55,916 nucleotides of DNA from Citrobacter sp. (GTDB taxonomy: Bacteria; Pseudomonadota; Gammaproteobacteria; Enterobacterales; Enterobacteriaceae), in contig DXKH01000075.1 of NCBI GenBank assembly GCA_019415335.1, positions 1-55,916 of the forward strand. The letters are read 5' to 3'. The notes beneath the pieces are model-generated. The model was not told the DNA's origin, did no database searches, and saw only the letters and a list, made by a program, of their open reading frames with translations. Positions 37,083 to 45,397 of this stretch are shown in pieces (position 1 is the stretch's first letter; each line of letters starts with the position of its first letter). The position numbers and the translations under genes are program-made.

Positions 37083-38255
37083 ATGCGCTGGGGATTACTA
37101 CTCGCGAGTCTGTTGCTGACCGCTCCGGGACACGCCGAACAACGCTGGCAGCAGATCAAAGATGAGGCCAAAGGCCAGACCGTCTGGTTCAACGCCTGGG
37201 GCGGCGACAACGCCATCAACCAGTATCTTGATTGGGTCAGCGGCGAAATGAAAACCCATTACGCGGTCGATCTTAAAATCGTGCGTCTCGCCGATGCCGC
37301 TGATGCCGTGAAGCGGATCCAGACAGAAGCCGCCGCCGGACGCAAAACCGGCGGTTCTGTCGACCTGCTGTGGGTCAATGGCGAAAACTTCCGCACACTG
37401 AAAGAGGCGGGATTGTTGCAGACTCAGTGGGCGGAAACGCTGCCCAACTGGCGCTATGTCGATACGCAAAAACCGGTACGTGAAGATTTCTCGATTCCCA
37501 CTGACGGCGCTGAATCTCCGTGGGGTGGCGCGCAGTTAACGTTTATCGCGGATCGCAACGTAACGCCACAGCCGCCGCAGAGTCCGCAGAGTCCGCAGGC
37601 GCTGTTGGCATTTGCCCGGGCACATCCAGGCACCGTCAGTTACCCGCGTCCGCCGGACTTTACCGGTACGGCGTTTCTGGAGCAGTTACTGATCTCGTTA
37701 ACTGACGATCCGCACGCGCTCACCGTCGCGCCGGACACCGCCACCTTTGCCGGGGTGACCGCGCCGCTGTGGCGCTATCTCGACGCGCTGCACCCGACGT
37801 TGTGGCGCGAAGGCAAGGATTTCCCGCCCTCTCCGGCACGGATGGACGCGTTGCTCAACAGCGGGACGCTGCGTCTGTCATTGACTTTCAATCCCGCACA
37901 CGCTCAGCAAAAGGTCACTCGGGGTGAATTGCCGAAAAGTAGCTACAGCTTTGGCTTTAGCGAAGGGATGATTGGCAACGTGCACTTTGTCGCGATTCCG
38001 GCCAATGCCCGTGCCAGCGCCGGAGCAAAACTGGTCGCCAACTTCCTGCTCTCACCTGACGCGCAGTTGCGTAAGGCCGATCCGACAGTCTGGGGCGATC
38101 CGTCGGTACTGGATGCGAAAAAACTGCCTGCTGCACAACAGGCTGCGCTGGAAGCACACATTCCGGACGGGCTGCCCGCCGTCCTGCCCGAACCGCATGC
38201 GGCATGGGTTAACGCACTGGAACAAGAATGGCTGCGCCGCTACGGCTCGCGCTGA
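37083..38255 (+). CDS. ynjB: ABC transporter substrate-binding protein YnjB
   Basis: A 390-residue periplasmic binding protein: signal peptide cleaved after GHA (about residue 17), then QTVWFNAWGGDNAINQYLDWV and a C-terminal domain typical of the iron/thiamine/spermidine-type group. The substrate is not established. Residues about 165-172 are encoded by a 9-base tandem repeat (CCGCAGAGT twice and part of a third, 37575-37598), giving PQSPQSPQ. The SD AGGAG is good. It overlaps ynjC by 28 bases. Confidence 0.9.
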   Translation: MRWGLLLASLLLTAPGHAEQRWQQIKDEAKGQTVWFNAWGGDNAINQYLDWVSGEMKTHYAVDLKIVRLADAADAVKRIQTEAAAGRKTGGSVDLLWVNGENFRTLKEAGLLQTQWAETLPNWRYVDTQKPVREDFSIPTDGAESPWGGAQLTFIADRNVTPQPPQSPQSPQALLAFARAHPGTVSYPRPPDFTGTAFLEQLLISLTDDPHALTVAPDTATFAGVTAPLWRYLDALHPTLWREGKDFPPSPARMDALLNSGTLRLSLTFNPAHAQQKVTRGELPKSSYSFGFSEGMIGNVHFVAIPANARASAGAKLVANFLLSPDAQLRKADPTVWGDPSVLDAKKLPAAQQAALEAHIPDGLPAVLPEPHAAWVNALEQEWLRRYGSR

Positions 38256-39762
38256 TGCTTCTGGCCTGGTTGGGCATGGCCGCGATTTACGCGCCAATAC
38301 TGCCTGCCTGCGTGTTGCTGATTGCGCCGCGCTGTCCCTGGCGAACTGGCAGGCACTTTTTGCCGATCCGCAATTACCGCAGGCGTTGCTGGCAACCCTG
38401 ATTTCGGTGTTCATCGCCGCCACTGGCGCGCTGTTTATTGCGCTATCGATTGTGGTGGCGATTTGGCCCGGTGCACGTTGGCGGCGGCTGAGTCATCGCC
38501 TGCCGTGGCTGTTAGCCATTCCCCATGTCGCGTTTGCCAGTGCCGCGCTGCTGCTGTTTGCCGAAGGCGGATTACTCTGGCGCGCGCTGCCGTTTCTCTC
38601 TCCCACGCTTGATCGCTACGGCATTGGTCTGGGCGTGACGCTGGCGGTGAAAGAGAGCGCTTTCGTGCTGTGGATTTTGTCGATCCTGCTGAGTGAGAAA
38701 CGGCTTGCGCAGCAGGTCATCGTCCTGGATTCGCTGGGCTACAATCGCCGACAGGCGCTCCGCTGGTTGTTATTACCCTCCATCGCTCCCGGACTGGGTG
38801 CCGTGATGCTGGCCGTAGTGGCATGGACGATTTCGGCGGTGGATGTTGCCATTATCCTCGGCCCCGGTAATCCGCCGACGCTGGCGGTTCTCTCGTGGCA
38901 GTGGCTTAGTCAGGGAGACAGCGAACAGCAGATCAAAGGCGCGCTGGCAAGCCTGCTTTTGTTGGCGCTGCTCGCCCTCTTTGCGCTCGCGGGTTATCTG
39001 CTCTGGCGCGGCTGGCGATGCCCCCTTCCTGACGTCAGTGGCGTACGTCAACGCCGCGTGTCTCCCGTAACGGGAAATACGCTGTCATTGTCGCTGCCCG
39101 CAACGGGCGTGCTCTGCACGATATTACTGGCCTTTCTTGCGCAGCACTCTGCGCTCAATCTCGACGCGTTAGCCCACAGCGTAGCGATCGGACTGGCCGC
39201 CTGCGCGTTGGGGCTGGTCATTTTGCTGCTATGGCTGGAATGGGGACCGCAGCGCGGACATCGTTGGGTCTGGCTGCCAATTCTTCTTCCAGCTCTGCCG
39301 CTGGTGATGGGCCAATATGCGCTGGCATTACACCTTAAACTGGACGGTCAGCTTGTCACGCTCATCTGGGGACATCTGCTATGGGTGGTGCCGTGGATGT
39401 TGTTTGTCCTGAAACCGGCCTGGCAACGTATCGACCCGCGTCTGGTGCTGATCGCCCGGACGCTGGGCTGGTCGTCGATGAAAATCTTTTGCACCATAAA
39501 ATGCCCGCAGATTTTACGCCCTGCGCTGGTGGCGTTGGCGGTGGGGTTTTCCGTCAGTATCGCGCAGTATATGCCGACCCTATGGCTGGGCGCAGGTCGT
39601 CTCCCGACGCTGACGACGGAAGCGGTCGCCCTTAGCAGTGGTGGCAGCACCGGCATCCTGGCCGCGCAGGCGCTCTGGCAATTGCTGTTACCGCTGTTAG
39701 TGTTCATGCTAATGGCCGGGCTTTCATCATGGGTCGGCCACCGCCGACAAGGATTGCGCTGA
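38228..39762 (+). pseudogene. ynjC: ABC transporter permease YnjC, one-base frameshift
   Basis: Homologous to the 511-residue E. coli permease, with two fused permease halves, each with an EAA-type loop (VLDSLGYNRRQALRWLLLPS and IARTLGWSSMKIFCTIKCPQ). The N-terminus MAAPLRLALMLLAWLG is in one frame and the body from LSLANWQALF to the stop is in another. The span is 1535 bases, one short of 512 codons. One G missing near 38329-38331 (CCG|CGCTG) would restore IAPALSLANW. There is no start codon for the body frame at the right place and no slippery heptamer. It is either a true recent mutation or a sequencing error. Confidence 0.8.
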
Positions 39763-40394
39763 TGCTTACCGTTAGCTATCTTTCCCTGTTCCTTAATCAG
39801 AGCCCACTATTTGGGCCGCTGTCCTGCAATGTGGCAAAAGGTGACATTGTCACATTGATGGGTTCTTCCGGCTGCGGCAAGTCTTCACTGCTGGCCTGGA
39901 TGGTGGGTGCGTTGGCATCGCCACTACACGCCCGCGGTGAACTGTGGCTGGACGAACAACGGCTGGATGTGCTCCCCACCGCCCGTCGGCAGATCGGTAT
40001 TTTATTTCAGGATGCCCTGCTGTTTGATCACTTTACGGTGGGACAAAACCTGCTGCTGGCGCTTCCCGCCAGCCTGAAAGGTGCGGCACGTCAGGATGCG
40101 GTTCATCACGCGCTGGAACGGGCGGGCATGGCGGGATTTTTTTCTCGCGATCCCGCCACGCTGTCCGGCGGTCAGCGCGCGCGGGTTGCGCTGCTTCGCG
40201 CTCTGCTGGCGCAGCCCAGAGCGTTACTGCTGGATGAACCGTTCAGCCGTCTTGATACTGACCGTCGGGCAGATTTTCGCCAGTGGGTCTTTGACGAAGT
40301 ACGTCGACTGAACATTCCTGTTGTTCAGGTGACCCATGACGCGCAGGATGTTCCACCGGGTGGCCTTGTTTTGCAGTTATCACCCGCATCGTGA
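39762..40394 (+). CDS. ynjD: ABC transporter ATP-binding protein YnjD
   Basis: A 210-residue ATPase partner of YnjB and YnjC. Walker A is GSSGCGKSS (about 36-44), the Q-loop is ILFQDALLFD, the signature LSGGQRARVALLRAL, Walker B RALLLDEPFSRLD and the switch His VTHDAQD. The start MLTVSYLSLF overlaps the ynjC stop by one base. With ynjC frameshifted the transporter may be inactive although this subunit is intact. Confidence 0.92.
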   Translation: MLTVSYLSLFLNQSPLFGPLSCNVAKGDIVTLMGSSGCGKSSLLAWMVGALASPLHARGELWLDEQRLDVLPTARRQIGILFQDALLFDHFTVGQNLLLALPASLKGAARQDAVHHALERAGMAGFFSRDPATLSGGQRARVALLRALLAQPRALLLDEPFSRLDTDRRADFRQWVFDEVRRLNIPVVQVTHDAQDVPPGGLVLQLSPAS

Positions 40395-40481
40395 AACTGC
40401 GTACATACTGCGTTAACGCAAAGTTTTTCAGTTATAGCGAGCACAGAATGGCGCCTCCTTATCTCAACGTCGGGCAATTCG

Positions 40482-41789
40482 ATGAAACGTGTTTCTCAAA
40501 TGACCGCGCTGGCACTGGCTTTAGGGCTCGCTTGCGCTTCCTCCTGGGCTGCTGATATGGCGCAGGCGCTCAACTTCACACAACTGGCGCAAAAACAGGG
40601 TACGGCGATCGATACCCGTCCCTCCGCGTTCTACAATGGCTGGCCGCAGTCGTTAAATGGCCCTTCCGGACATGAACCTTCCGCCCTGAACCTCTCCGCA
40701 CGCTGGCTCGACAACATGAGTGGCGAACAGCTCAACGTCTGGATCCAACAGCATCAGTTGAAAGCCGACGCTCCTGTCGCACTGTACGGCAACGACAGCG
40801 ACGTGCAGGCGGTAAAAGACCGACTGCAAAAGGCCGGGCTGCAACAGGTTGTCACACTGAGCGACGCGCTGCAGGATCCAGCCCGCCTGCAACGACTGCC
40901 GCATTTCGAACAACTGGTTTATCCGCAGTGGCTGCATGACCTACAACAGGGTAAAGAGGTAACCGCGAAACCTGCCGGTGACTGGAAAATCATCGAAGCG
41001 GCCTGGGGGGCACCGAAGTTTTATCTGCTCAGCCATATTCCTGGCGCGGATTACATCGACACCAACGAGGTGGAAAGTGAACCGCTGTGGAACAAGGTCT
41101 CTGACGCCAGTCTGCAGGCGATGCTGGCGAAACACGGTATCCGTCACGACACTACGGTGATCCTGTACGGGCGCGATGTTTACGCGGCCGCGCGGGTGGC
41201 GCAAATCATGCTCTATGCCGGAGTGAAAGACGTTCGCCTGCTCGACGGCGGCTGGCAGACCTGGTCCGACGCGGGGTTGCCGGTTGAGCGTGGCACGCCG
41301 GCGAAGGTCAAACCGGAGCCTGATTTTGGCGTGACCATTCCAGCGCAGCCGCAACTGATGCTCGATATGGCGCAAGCGCGCGGACTGTTGCACCGTCAGG
41401 ATGCGTCGCTGGTCAGCATTCGCTCCTGGCCGGAATTTATCGGCACCACCAGCGGCTACAGCTATATCAAGCCAAAAGGTGAAATTGCCGGTGCGCGCTG
41501 GGGACATGCTGGCAGCGACTCGACCCATATGGAAGATTTCCATAACCCGGACGGCACCATGCGCAGCGCGGATGATATCGCGGGCATGTGGAAGCAATGG
41601 CACATTCTGCCGGATCAACAGGTCGCCTTTTACTGTGGCACCGGCTGGCGCGCGTCAGAGACATTTATGTACGCCCGGGCGATGGGCTGGAAAAACGTCT
41701 CGGTTTATGACGGCGGTTGGTACGAGTGGAGCAGCGATCCGAAGAACCCGGTGTCTACAGGCGAACGTGGCGCGGACAGCAGTTTGTAA
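40482..41789 (+). CDS. ynjE: Thiosulfate sulfurtransferase YnjE (three rhodanese domains)
   Basis: A 435-residue exported rhodanese with a signal peptide ending near SSWAA (residue 23). Three rhodanese modules follow; only the last carries the catalytic loop, FYCGTGWRASE with Cys at about 384. The second has DVYAARVAQ in place of the loop cysteine. E. coli YnjE has this same layout. It is downstream of ynjBCD with an 87-base gap and followed by two REP elements. Confidence 0.93.
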   Translation: MKRVSQMTALALALGLACASSWAADMAQALNFTQLAQKQGTAIDTRPSAFYNGWPQSLNGPSGHEPSALNLSARWLDNMSGEQLNVWIQQHQLKADAPVALYGNDSDVQAVKDRLQKAGLQQVVTLSDALQDPARLQRLPHFEQLVYPQWLHDLQQGKEVTAKPAGDWKIIEAAWGAPKFYLLSHIPGADYIDTNEVESEPLWNKVSDASLQAMLAKHGIRHDTTVILYGRDVYAAARVAQIMLYAGVKDVRLLDGGWQTWSDAGLPVERGTPAKVKPEPDFGVTIPAQPQLMLDMAQARGLLHRQDASLVSIRSWPEFIGTTSGYSYIKPKGEIAGARWGHAGSDSTHMEDFHNPDGTMRSADDIAGMWKQWHILPDQQVAFYCGTGWRASETFMYARAMGWKNVSVYDGGWYEWSSDPKNPVSTGERGADSSL

Positions 41790-41794
41790 TGTAG

Positions 41795-41876
41795 TGCCGG
41801 ATGGCAGCGCTTGCGCTCTATCCGGCCTGCGCATTTAGCATACGTGGCCGGATAATGCATTTTCCGCTATCCGGCG
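41795..41876. repeat. Pair of REP elements (BIME-like)
   Basis: Two imperfect palindromes with the GCCGGAT/ATCCGGC arms, at 41796-41826 and 41847-41875, separate convergent ynjE and ynjF. Confidence 0.8.
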
Positions 41877-41877
41877 T

Positions 41878-42507
41878 TCACCCCGCATTTTTCCCCTGTA
41901 ACCCTTTCAGCGTCAGATAACCGCTCCAGACGCGTGTCAGCGTTGTCATCCAGCACAGCGCGCCGAAGATCCACGCCAGCACGGCAAAATACGCCGGGAA
42001 AAGGCAGCCGAGCGCAAAGAGTGCGATGGTTTCCGTTCCCTCGGTTAATCCACCCAGATAATAAAACGACTTATGCGCGTAGCCGGGGTTGTCGATATTG
42101 TGCTTTGCAGCCAGCGCGGCAAAAGCGAGAAAACTGCTGCCGGTGCCGATAAAGGAAAACAACAGCCAGCTCCCCGCCAGCGCGTTCTGCTGCGGGTCAG
42201 CCAGAATGAAGCCGAACGGCACCAGCGCGTAAAACAGAAAATCGAGCGCGATATCGAGAAAGCCGCCTGCATCAGTGAGCCCCCGGCGTCGCGCCAGCGC
42301 ACCATCAAGCCCATCCAGCAGTCGGTTCAGGACAATCGCCACCAGCGCCGCCAGATACCAGCCCAGCGCCAGAAACGGCAACGCCAGTACGCCGAGGCCA
42401 AATCCAACCAGCGTCAGGCCATCCGGGGAAATTCCAGGTCTGTCGAGTACACCAGCACAGCGGTGGAGCAGCGGTTTAAGCCGTGGATGCAGATGCCTGT
42501 CAAGCAC
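41878..42507 (-). CDS. ynjF: CDP-alcohol phosphatidyltransferase-like protein YnjF
   Basis: A 209-residue integral membrane enzyme with the CDP-alcohol phosphotransferase signature D-G-x2-A-R-x8-G-x3-D-x3-D, seen as DGLDGALARR...GGFLDIALD (about 66-90). The family makes phospholipid headgroup transfers; the YnjF product is not known. The GTG start (42507) aligns with E. coli and follows AAGGAG. It overlaps the end of ynjA by 8 bases, so the two are translationally coupled here. Confidence 0.9.
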   Translation of the reverse strand: MLDRHLHPRLKPLLHRCAGVLDRPGISPDGLTLVGFGLGVLALPFLALGWYLAALVAIVLNRLLDGLDGALARRRGLTDAGGFLDIALDFLFYALVPFGFILADPQQNALAGSWLLFSFIGTGSSFLAFAALAAKHNIDNPGYAHKSFYYLGGLTEGTETIALFALGCLFPAYFAVLAWIFGALCWMTTLTRVWSGYLTLKGLQGKNAG

Positions 42508-43069
42508 GCGGCGCTCCTTTGAGACTGTCGCACAGTCCCTGCGAAGGGATATCCAGCGCGGCATTGAAACGCGCCGAGAGGTTCTGGAAAGCCAACAGCG
42601 CGGTCATTTCACTAATGACGTCATCGCTGAAATGCTGCTTCATTTGTGCTTTCAGGGCATCGTCTACCTGCGGCGGCGTGGCGGTCACCGCGTCAGCATA
42701 AGCCAGCGCAACGCGCTCTTCTGGCGTAAAAAGCGACGATGTCTGCCAGTTCGCCACCGCCAGCACTTTGTCCATCGCGCCACAGCGCTCTGCCAGTCGC
42801 AGACTGTTGGCGTCCACGCAGAATGCACAGTGGCAGACCTGCGACACGCGGGTCATCAGCAGCGCCCGCATCACCGGCGTCAGACGCGCACGTTTACGTT
42901 CGAGAAACCCCACGAACAGCGCCACCAGCCAGAACAAAAACGGCAACCGCCCCCACCAGCGCGTCGGGTGTAATACCTCGCCATAGTGTTTTTTTTGCGT
43001 CATCACCAGAGGTTTAAGCATGGCAGGAAGGCGGGTCAGCGGCGTTACCCACGATTGCGGATCGTTCAA
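42500..43069 (-). CDS. ynjA: AhpD-like carboxymuconolactone decarboxylase family protein YnjA
   Basis: A 189-residue protein resembling E. coli YnjA: HYGEVLHPTRWWGRLPFLFWLVALFVGFLERKR at the N-terminus, the CxxC motif CAFC with ERCG (about 98-115), and LLAFQNLSARFNAALDIPSQGLC at the end. AhpD-type proteins have peroxidase-like redox activity through that CxxC. The TTG at 43069 is six bases after AGGAG and fits the alignment. In E. coli ynjA lies before ynjB on the other strand; here it precedes ynjF. Confidence 0.85.
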   Translation of the reverse strand: MNDPQSWVTPLTRLPAMLKPLVMTQKKHYGEVLHPTRWWGRLPFLFWLVALFVGFLERKRARLTPVMRALLMTRVSQVCHCAFCVDANSLRLAERCGAMDKVLAVANWQTSSLFTPEERVALAYADAVTATPPQVDDALKAQMKQHFSDDVISEMTALLAFQNLSARFNAALDIPSQGLCDSLKGAPRA

Positions 43070-43147
43070 GAGAGACTCCTGGGACTTCAGGTCAATCAAA
43101 GATGACGATAGTATGTCACTTTCTGCTGTTGAACATTGACGAATATG

Positions 43148-43561
43148 ATGAAAACCCTCGACGTGGTTGCCGCGATCATTGAACGTGATGGCAAAATTTT
43201 GCTCGCCCAACGCCCGCCGCAGGCGGATCAGGCAGGCTTATGGGAATTTGCCGGTGGCAAAGTGGAAGCAGGCGAAACGCAGCCGCAGGCGCTGGTCCGC
43301 GAACTGCGCGAAGAGTTAGGAATTGAAGCCACGGTGGGGCGCTATATTGCCAGCCATCAGCGTGAAGTCTCCGGGCGGATGATTCATCTGCATGCCTGGC
43401 ATGTCCCGGCGTTCAGCGGAGAAGTGCTGGCGCATGAGCACCAGCAACTGGTGTGGTGCGATCCGCAGGTCGCGCTGGACTATCCGCTCGCGCCTGCCGA
43501 TATTCCGCTGCTTAACGCCTTTATGATTTTACGCGACGCCAGACCAGCGGATTGGTGCTGA
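43148..43561 (+). CDS. nudG: CTP/5-methyl-CTP pyrophosphohydrolase NudG
   Basis: A Nudix enzyme that removes oxidised and methylated pyrimidine nucleotides such as 5-hydroxy-CTP and 8-oxo-dGTP. 137 residues with a complete Nudix box, GGKVEAGETQPQALVRELRE followed by ELGI. The start MKTLDVVAAII aligns with E. coli; another ATG directly upstream and a TTG at 43136 are alternatives, and no strong SD decides. The last 41 bases overlap the 3' end of ynjH. Confidence 0.93.
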   Translation: MKTLDVVAAIIERDGKILLAQRPPQADQAGLWEFAGGKVEAGETQPQALVRELREELGIEATVGRYIASHQREVSGRMIHLHAWHVPAFSGEVLAHEHQQLVWCDPQVALDYPLAPADIPLLNAFMILRDARPADWC

Positions 43562-43796
43562 TCGTTTTCTCATCGCGCTGACACTGTAGCAACACACCAT
43601 CGGCTTTAATCACCGCCCCTTCCGAGTAATTTTGATCCTGATAAATGCAGCACTGATTACAGGGCTGCGCGCGCTGTCCGCCGGAACTGAAGACCTCCGG
43701 CGGTACATTCACCTGAACATCAGGGCGAATGCTTTGATTCGCCTGGGTGGATAAAGAGAGTGTCATCAGCGCTGCCGCCATCGCGATAAAACGCAT
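43521..43796 (-). CDS. ynjH: DUF1496 exported protein YnjH
   Basis: A 91-residue protein with a signal peptide (cleaved after TQA, residue 19) and a cysteine cluster CNQCCIYQDQNYSEGAVIKADGVLLQC typical of DUF1496. It is probably periplasmic with disulfides. The function is unknown. It is convergent with nudG and their coding ends overlap by 41 bases. It is divergent from gdhA. Confidence 0.88.
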   Translation of the reverse strand: MRFIAMAAALMTLSLSTQANQSIRPDVQVNVPPEVFSSGGQRAQPCNQCCIYQDQNYSEGAVIKADGVLLQCQRDEKTISTNPLVWRRVKS

Positions 43797-44034
43797 AGGG
43801 TTTCCTTACTATTTCGGGACTGTACTCAGTATAACGGTAACCCACGCGGGAAACTTTACGCTCTTCTGTCATCGTTTTTCGTTATGACAGCCGTCTGGTT
43901 ATTAATTTGCCTGGCACCGGCATTTTTTTCTTGCTATCCGTCACATTCCTGGTGGTATAGTCAAAATCTGCAAACGCACTTAATACAAACAACATAATTA
44001 CAACCACATTAAAATATAAGAGGTTTTTATATCT

Positions 44035-45378
44035 ATGGATCAGACACGCTCTCTGGAAACATTCCTCAACCATGTACAAAAGCGCGACCCGAATCAAACC
44101 GAGTTCGCGCAAGCCGTCCGTGAAGTCATGACCACCCTGTGGCCGTTCATTGAGCAAAACCCGCGTTATCGTGAAATGTCATTGCTGGAACGGTTGGTTG
44201 AGCCAGAGCGTGTGATTCAGTTCCGCGTGGTGTGGCTGGACGATCGTAATCAGGTCCAGGTTAACCGCGCCTGGCGCGTGCAGTTCAACTCGGCGATTGG
44301 CCCGTACAAAGGCGGGATGCGCTTCCACCCTTCCGTTAACCTGTCGATCCTGAAATTCCTCGGCTTTGAGCAAACCTTCAAAAACGCACTGACCACCCTG
44401 CCGATGGGTGGTGGTAAAGGCGGAAGTGATTTCGATCCGAAAGGCAAAAGTGAAGGCGAAGTGATGCGTTTCTGCCAGGCGCTGATGACTGAGCTGTACC
44501 GTCATCTGGGTCCGGATACTGATGTTCCTGCCGGTGATATCGGCGTGGGTGGTCGTGAAGTGGGCTTTATGGCCGGGATGATGCGTAAGCTCTCCAATAA
44601 CAGCGCCTGTGTGTTTACCGGCAAAGGGCTCTCCTTTGGCGGCAGTCTGATCCGTCCGGAAGCAACAGGCTATGGCCTGGTCTACTTCACTGAAGCGATG
44701 CTCAAGCGTCATGGTCTGGGCTTTGAAGGGATGCGCGTGGCGGTTTCCGGCTCCGGCAACGTGGCGCAGTTTGCCATTGAAAAAGCGATGGAATTTGGCG
44801 CTCGCGTGGTGACGGCCTCCGACTCCAGCGGCACCGTCGTGGATGAGAGCGGCTTTACGAAAGAGAAACTGGCGCGTCTGTGCGAAATCAAAGCCAGCCG
44901 TGACGGTCGTGTGGCGGACTACGCCCGTGAGTTTGGCCTGACCTATCTGGAAGGCAAACAACCGTGGTCAGTGCCGGTCGATATCGCTCTGCCGTGCGCC
45001 ACACAGAACGAACTTGATATCGACGCCGCACGTCAGCTTATCGCCAACGGCGTGAAGGCGGTGGCGGAAGGGGCAAACATGCCGACGACTATCGAAGCAA
45101 CCGATCTGTTCCTCGACGCTGGCGTGTTGTTTGCACCGGGCAAAGCGGCAAACGCCGGTGGTGTCGCCACCTCCGGTCTGGAAATGGCGCAGAACGCGGC
45201 GCGTCTGAGCTGGAAGGCAGAGAAAGTGGATGCGCGTCTGCACCACATCATGCTTGATATTCACCATGCCTGCGTTGAGTACGGCGGTGAAAGCAAGCAG
45301 ACCAACTATGTTCGTGGGGCGAATATCTCCGCCTTCGTGAAGATTGCCGACGCCATGTTTGGTCAGGGCGTGATTTAA
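44035..45378 (+). CDS. gdhA: NADP-specific glutamate dehydrogenase
   Basis: Hexameric GDH that assimilates ammonia by reducing 2-oxoglutarate to glutamate with NADPH. The 447 residues equal E. coli. The catalytic lysine lies in the glycine-rich LPMGGGKGGSDFDPKGKS; the earlier GPYKGGMRFHP binds substrate; AVSGSGNVAQFA is the nucleotide site and ANAGGVATSGLEMAQN a conserved late motif. Upstream, 43797-44034 holds its promoter; TATAGT at about 43956 is a candidate -10. E. coli ynjI, which follows gdhA, is absent here. Confidence 0.97.
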   Translation: MDQTRSLETFLNHVQKRDPNQTEFAQAVREVMTTLWPFIEQNPRYREMSLLERLVEPERVIQFRVVWLDDRNQVQVNRAWRVQFNSAIGPYKGGMRFHPSVNLSILKFLGFEQTFKNALTTLPMGGGKGGSDFDPKGKSEGEVMRFCQALMTELYRHLGPDTDVPAGDIGVGGREVGFMAGMMRKLSNNSACVFTGKGLSFGGSLIRPEATGYGLVYFTEAMLKRHGLGFEGMRVAVSGSGNVAQFAIEKAMEFGARVVTASDSSGTVVDESGFTKEKLARLCEIKASRDGRVADYAREFGLTYLEGKQPWSVPVDIALPCATQNELDIDAARQLIANGVKAVAEGANMPTTIEATDLFLDAGVLFAPGKAANAGGVATSGLEMAQNAARLSWKAEKVDARLHHIMLDIHHACVEYGGESKQTNYVRGANISAFVKIADAMFGQGVI

Positions 45379-45397
45379 TTCCCCCCTTCAAACCGTA

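Noticed and set aside
38311..38343. Programmed frameshifting as an explanation for ynjC
   Set aside because: No slippery heptamer or downstream structure was seen, and the family is not known to use recoding. A one-base deletion or sequencing error is simpler.
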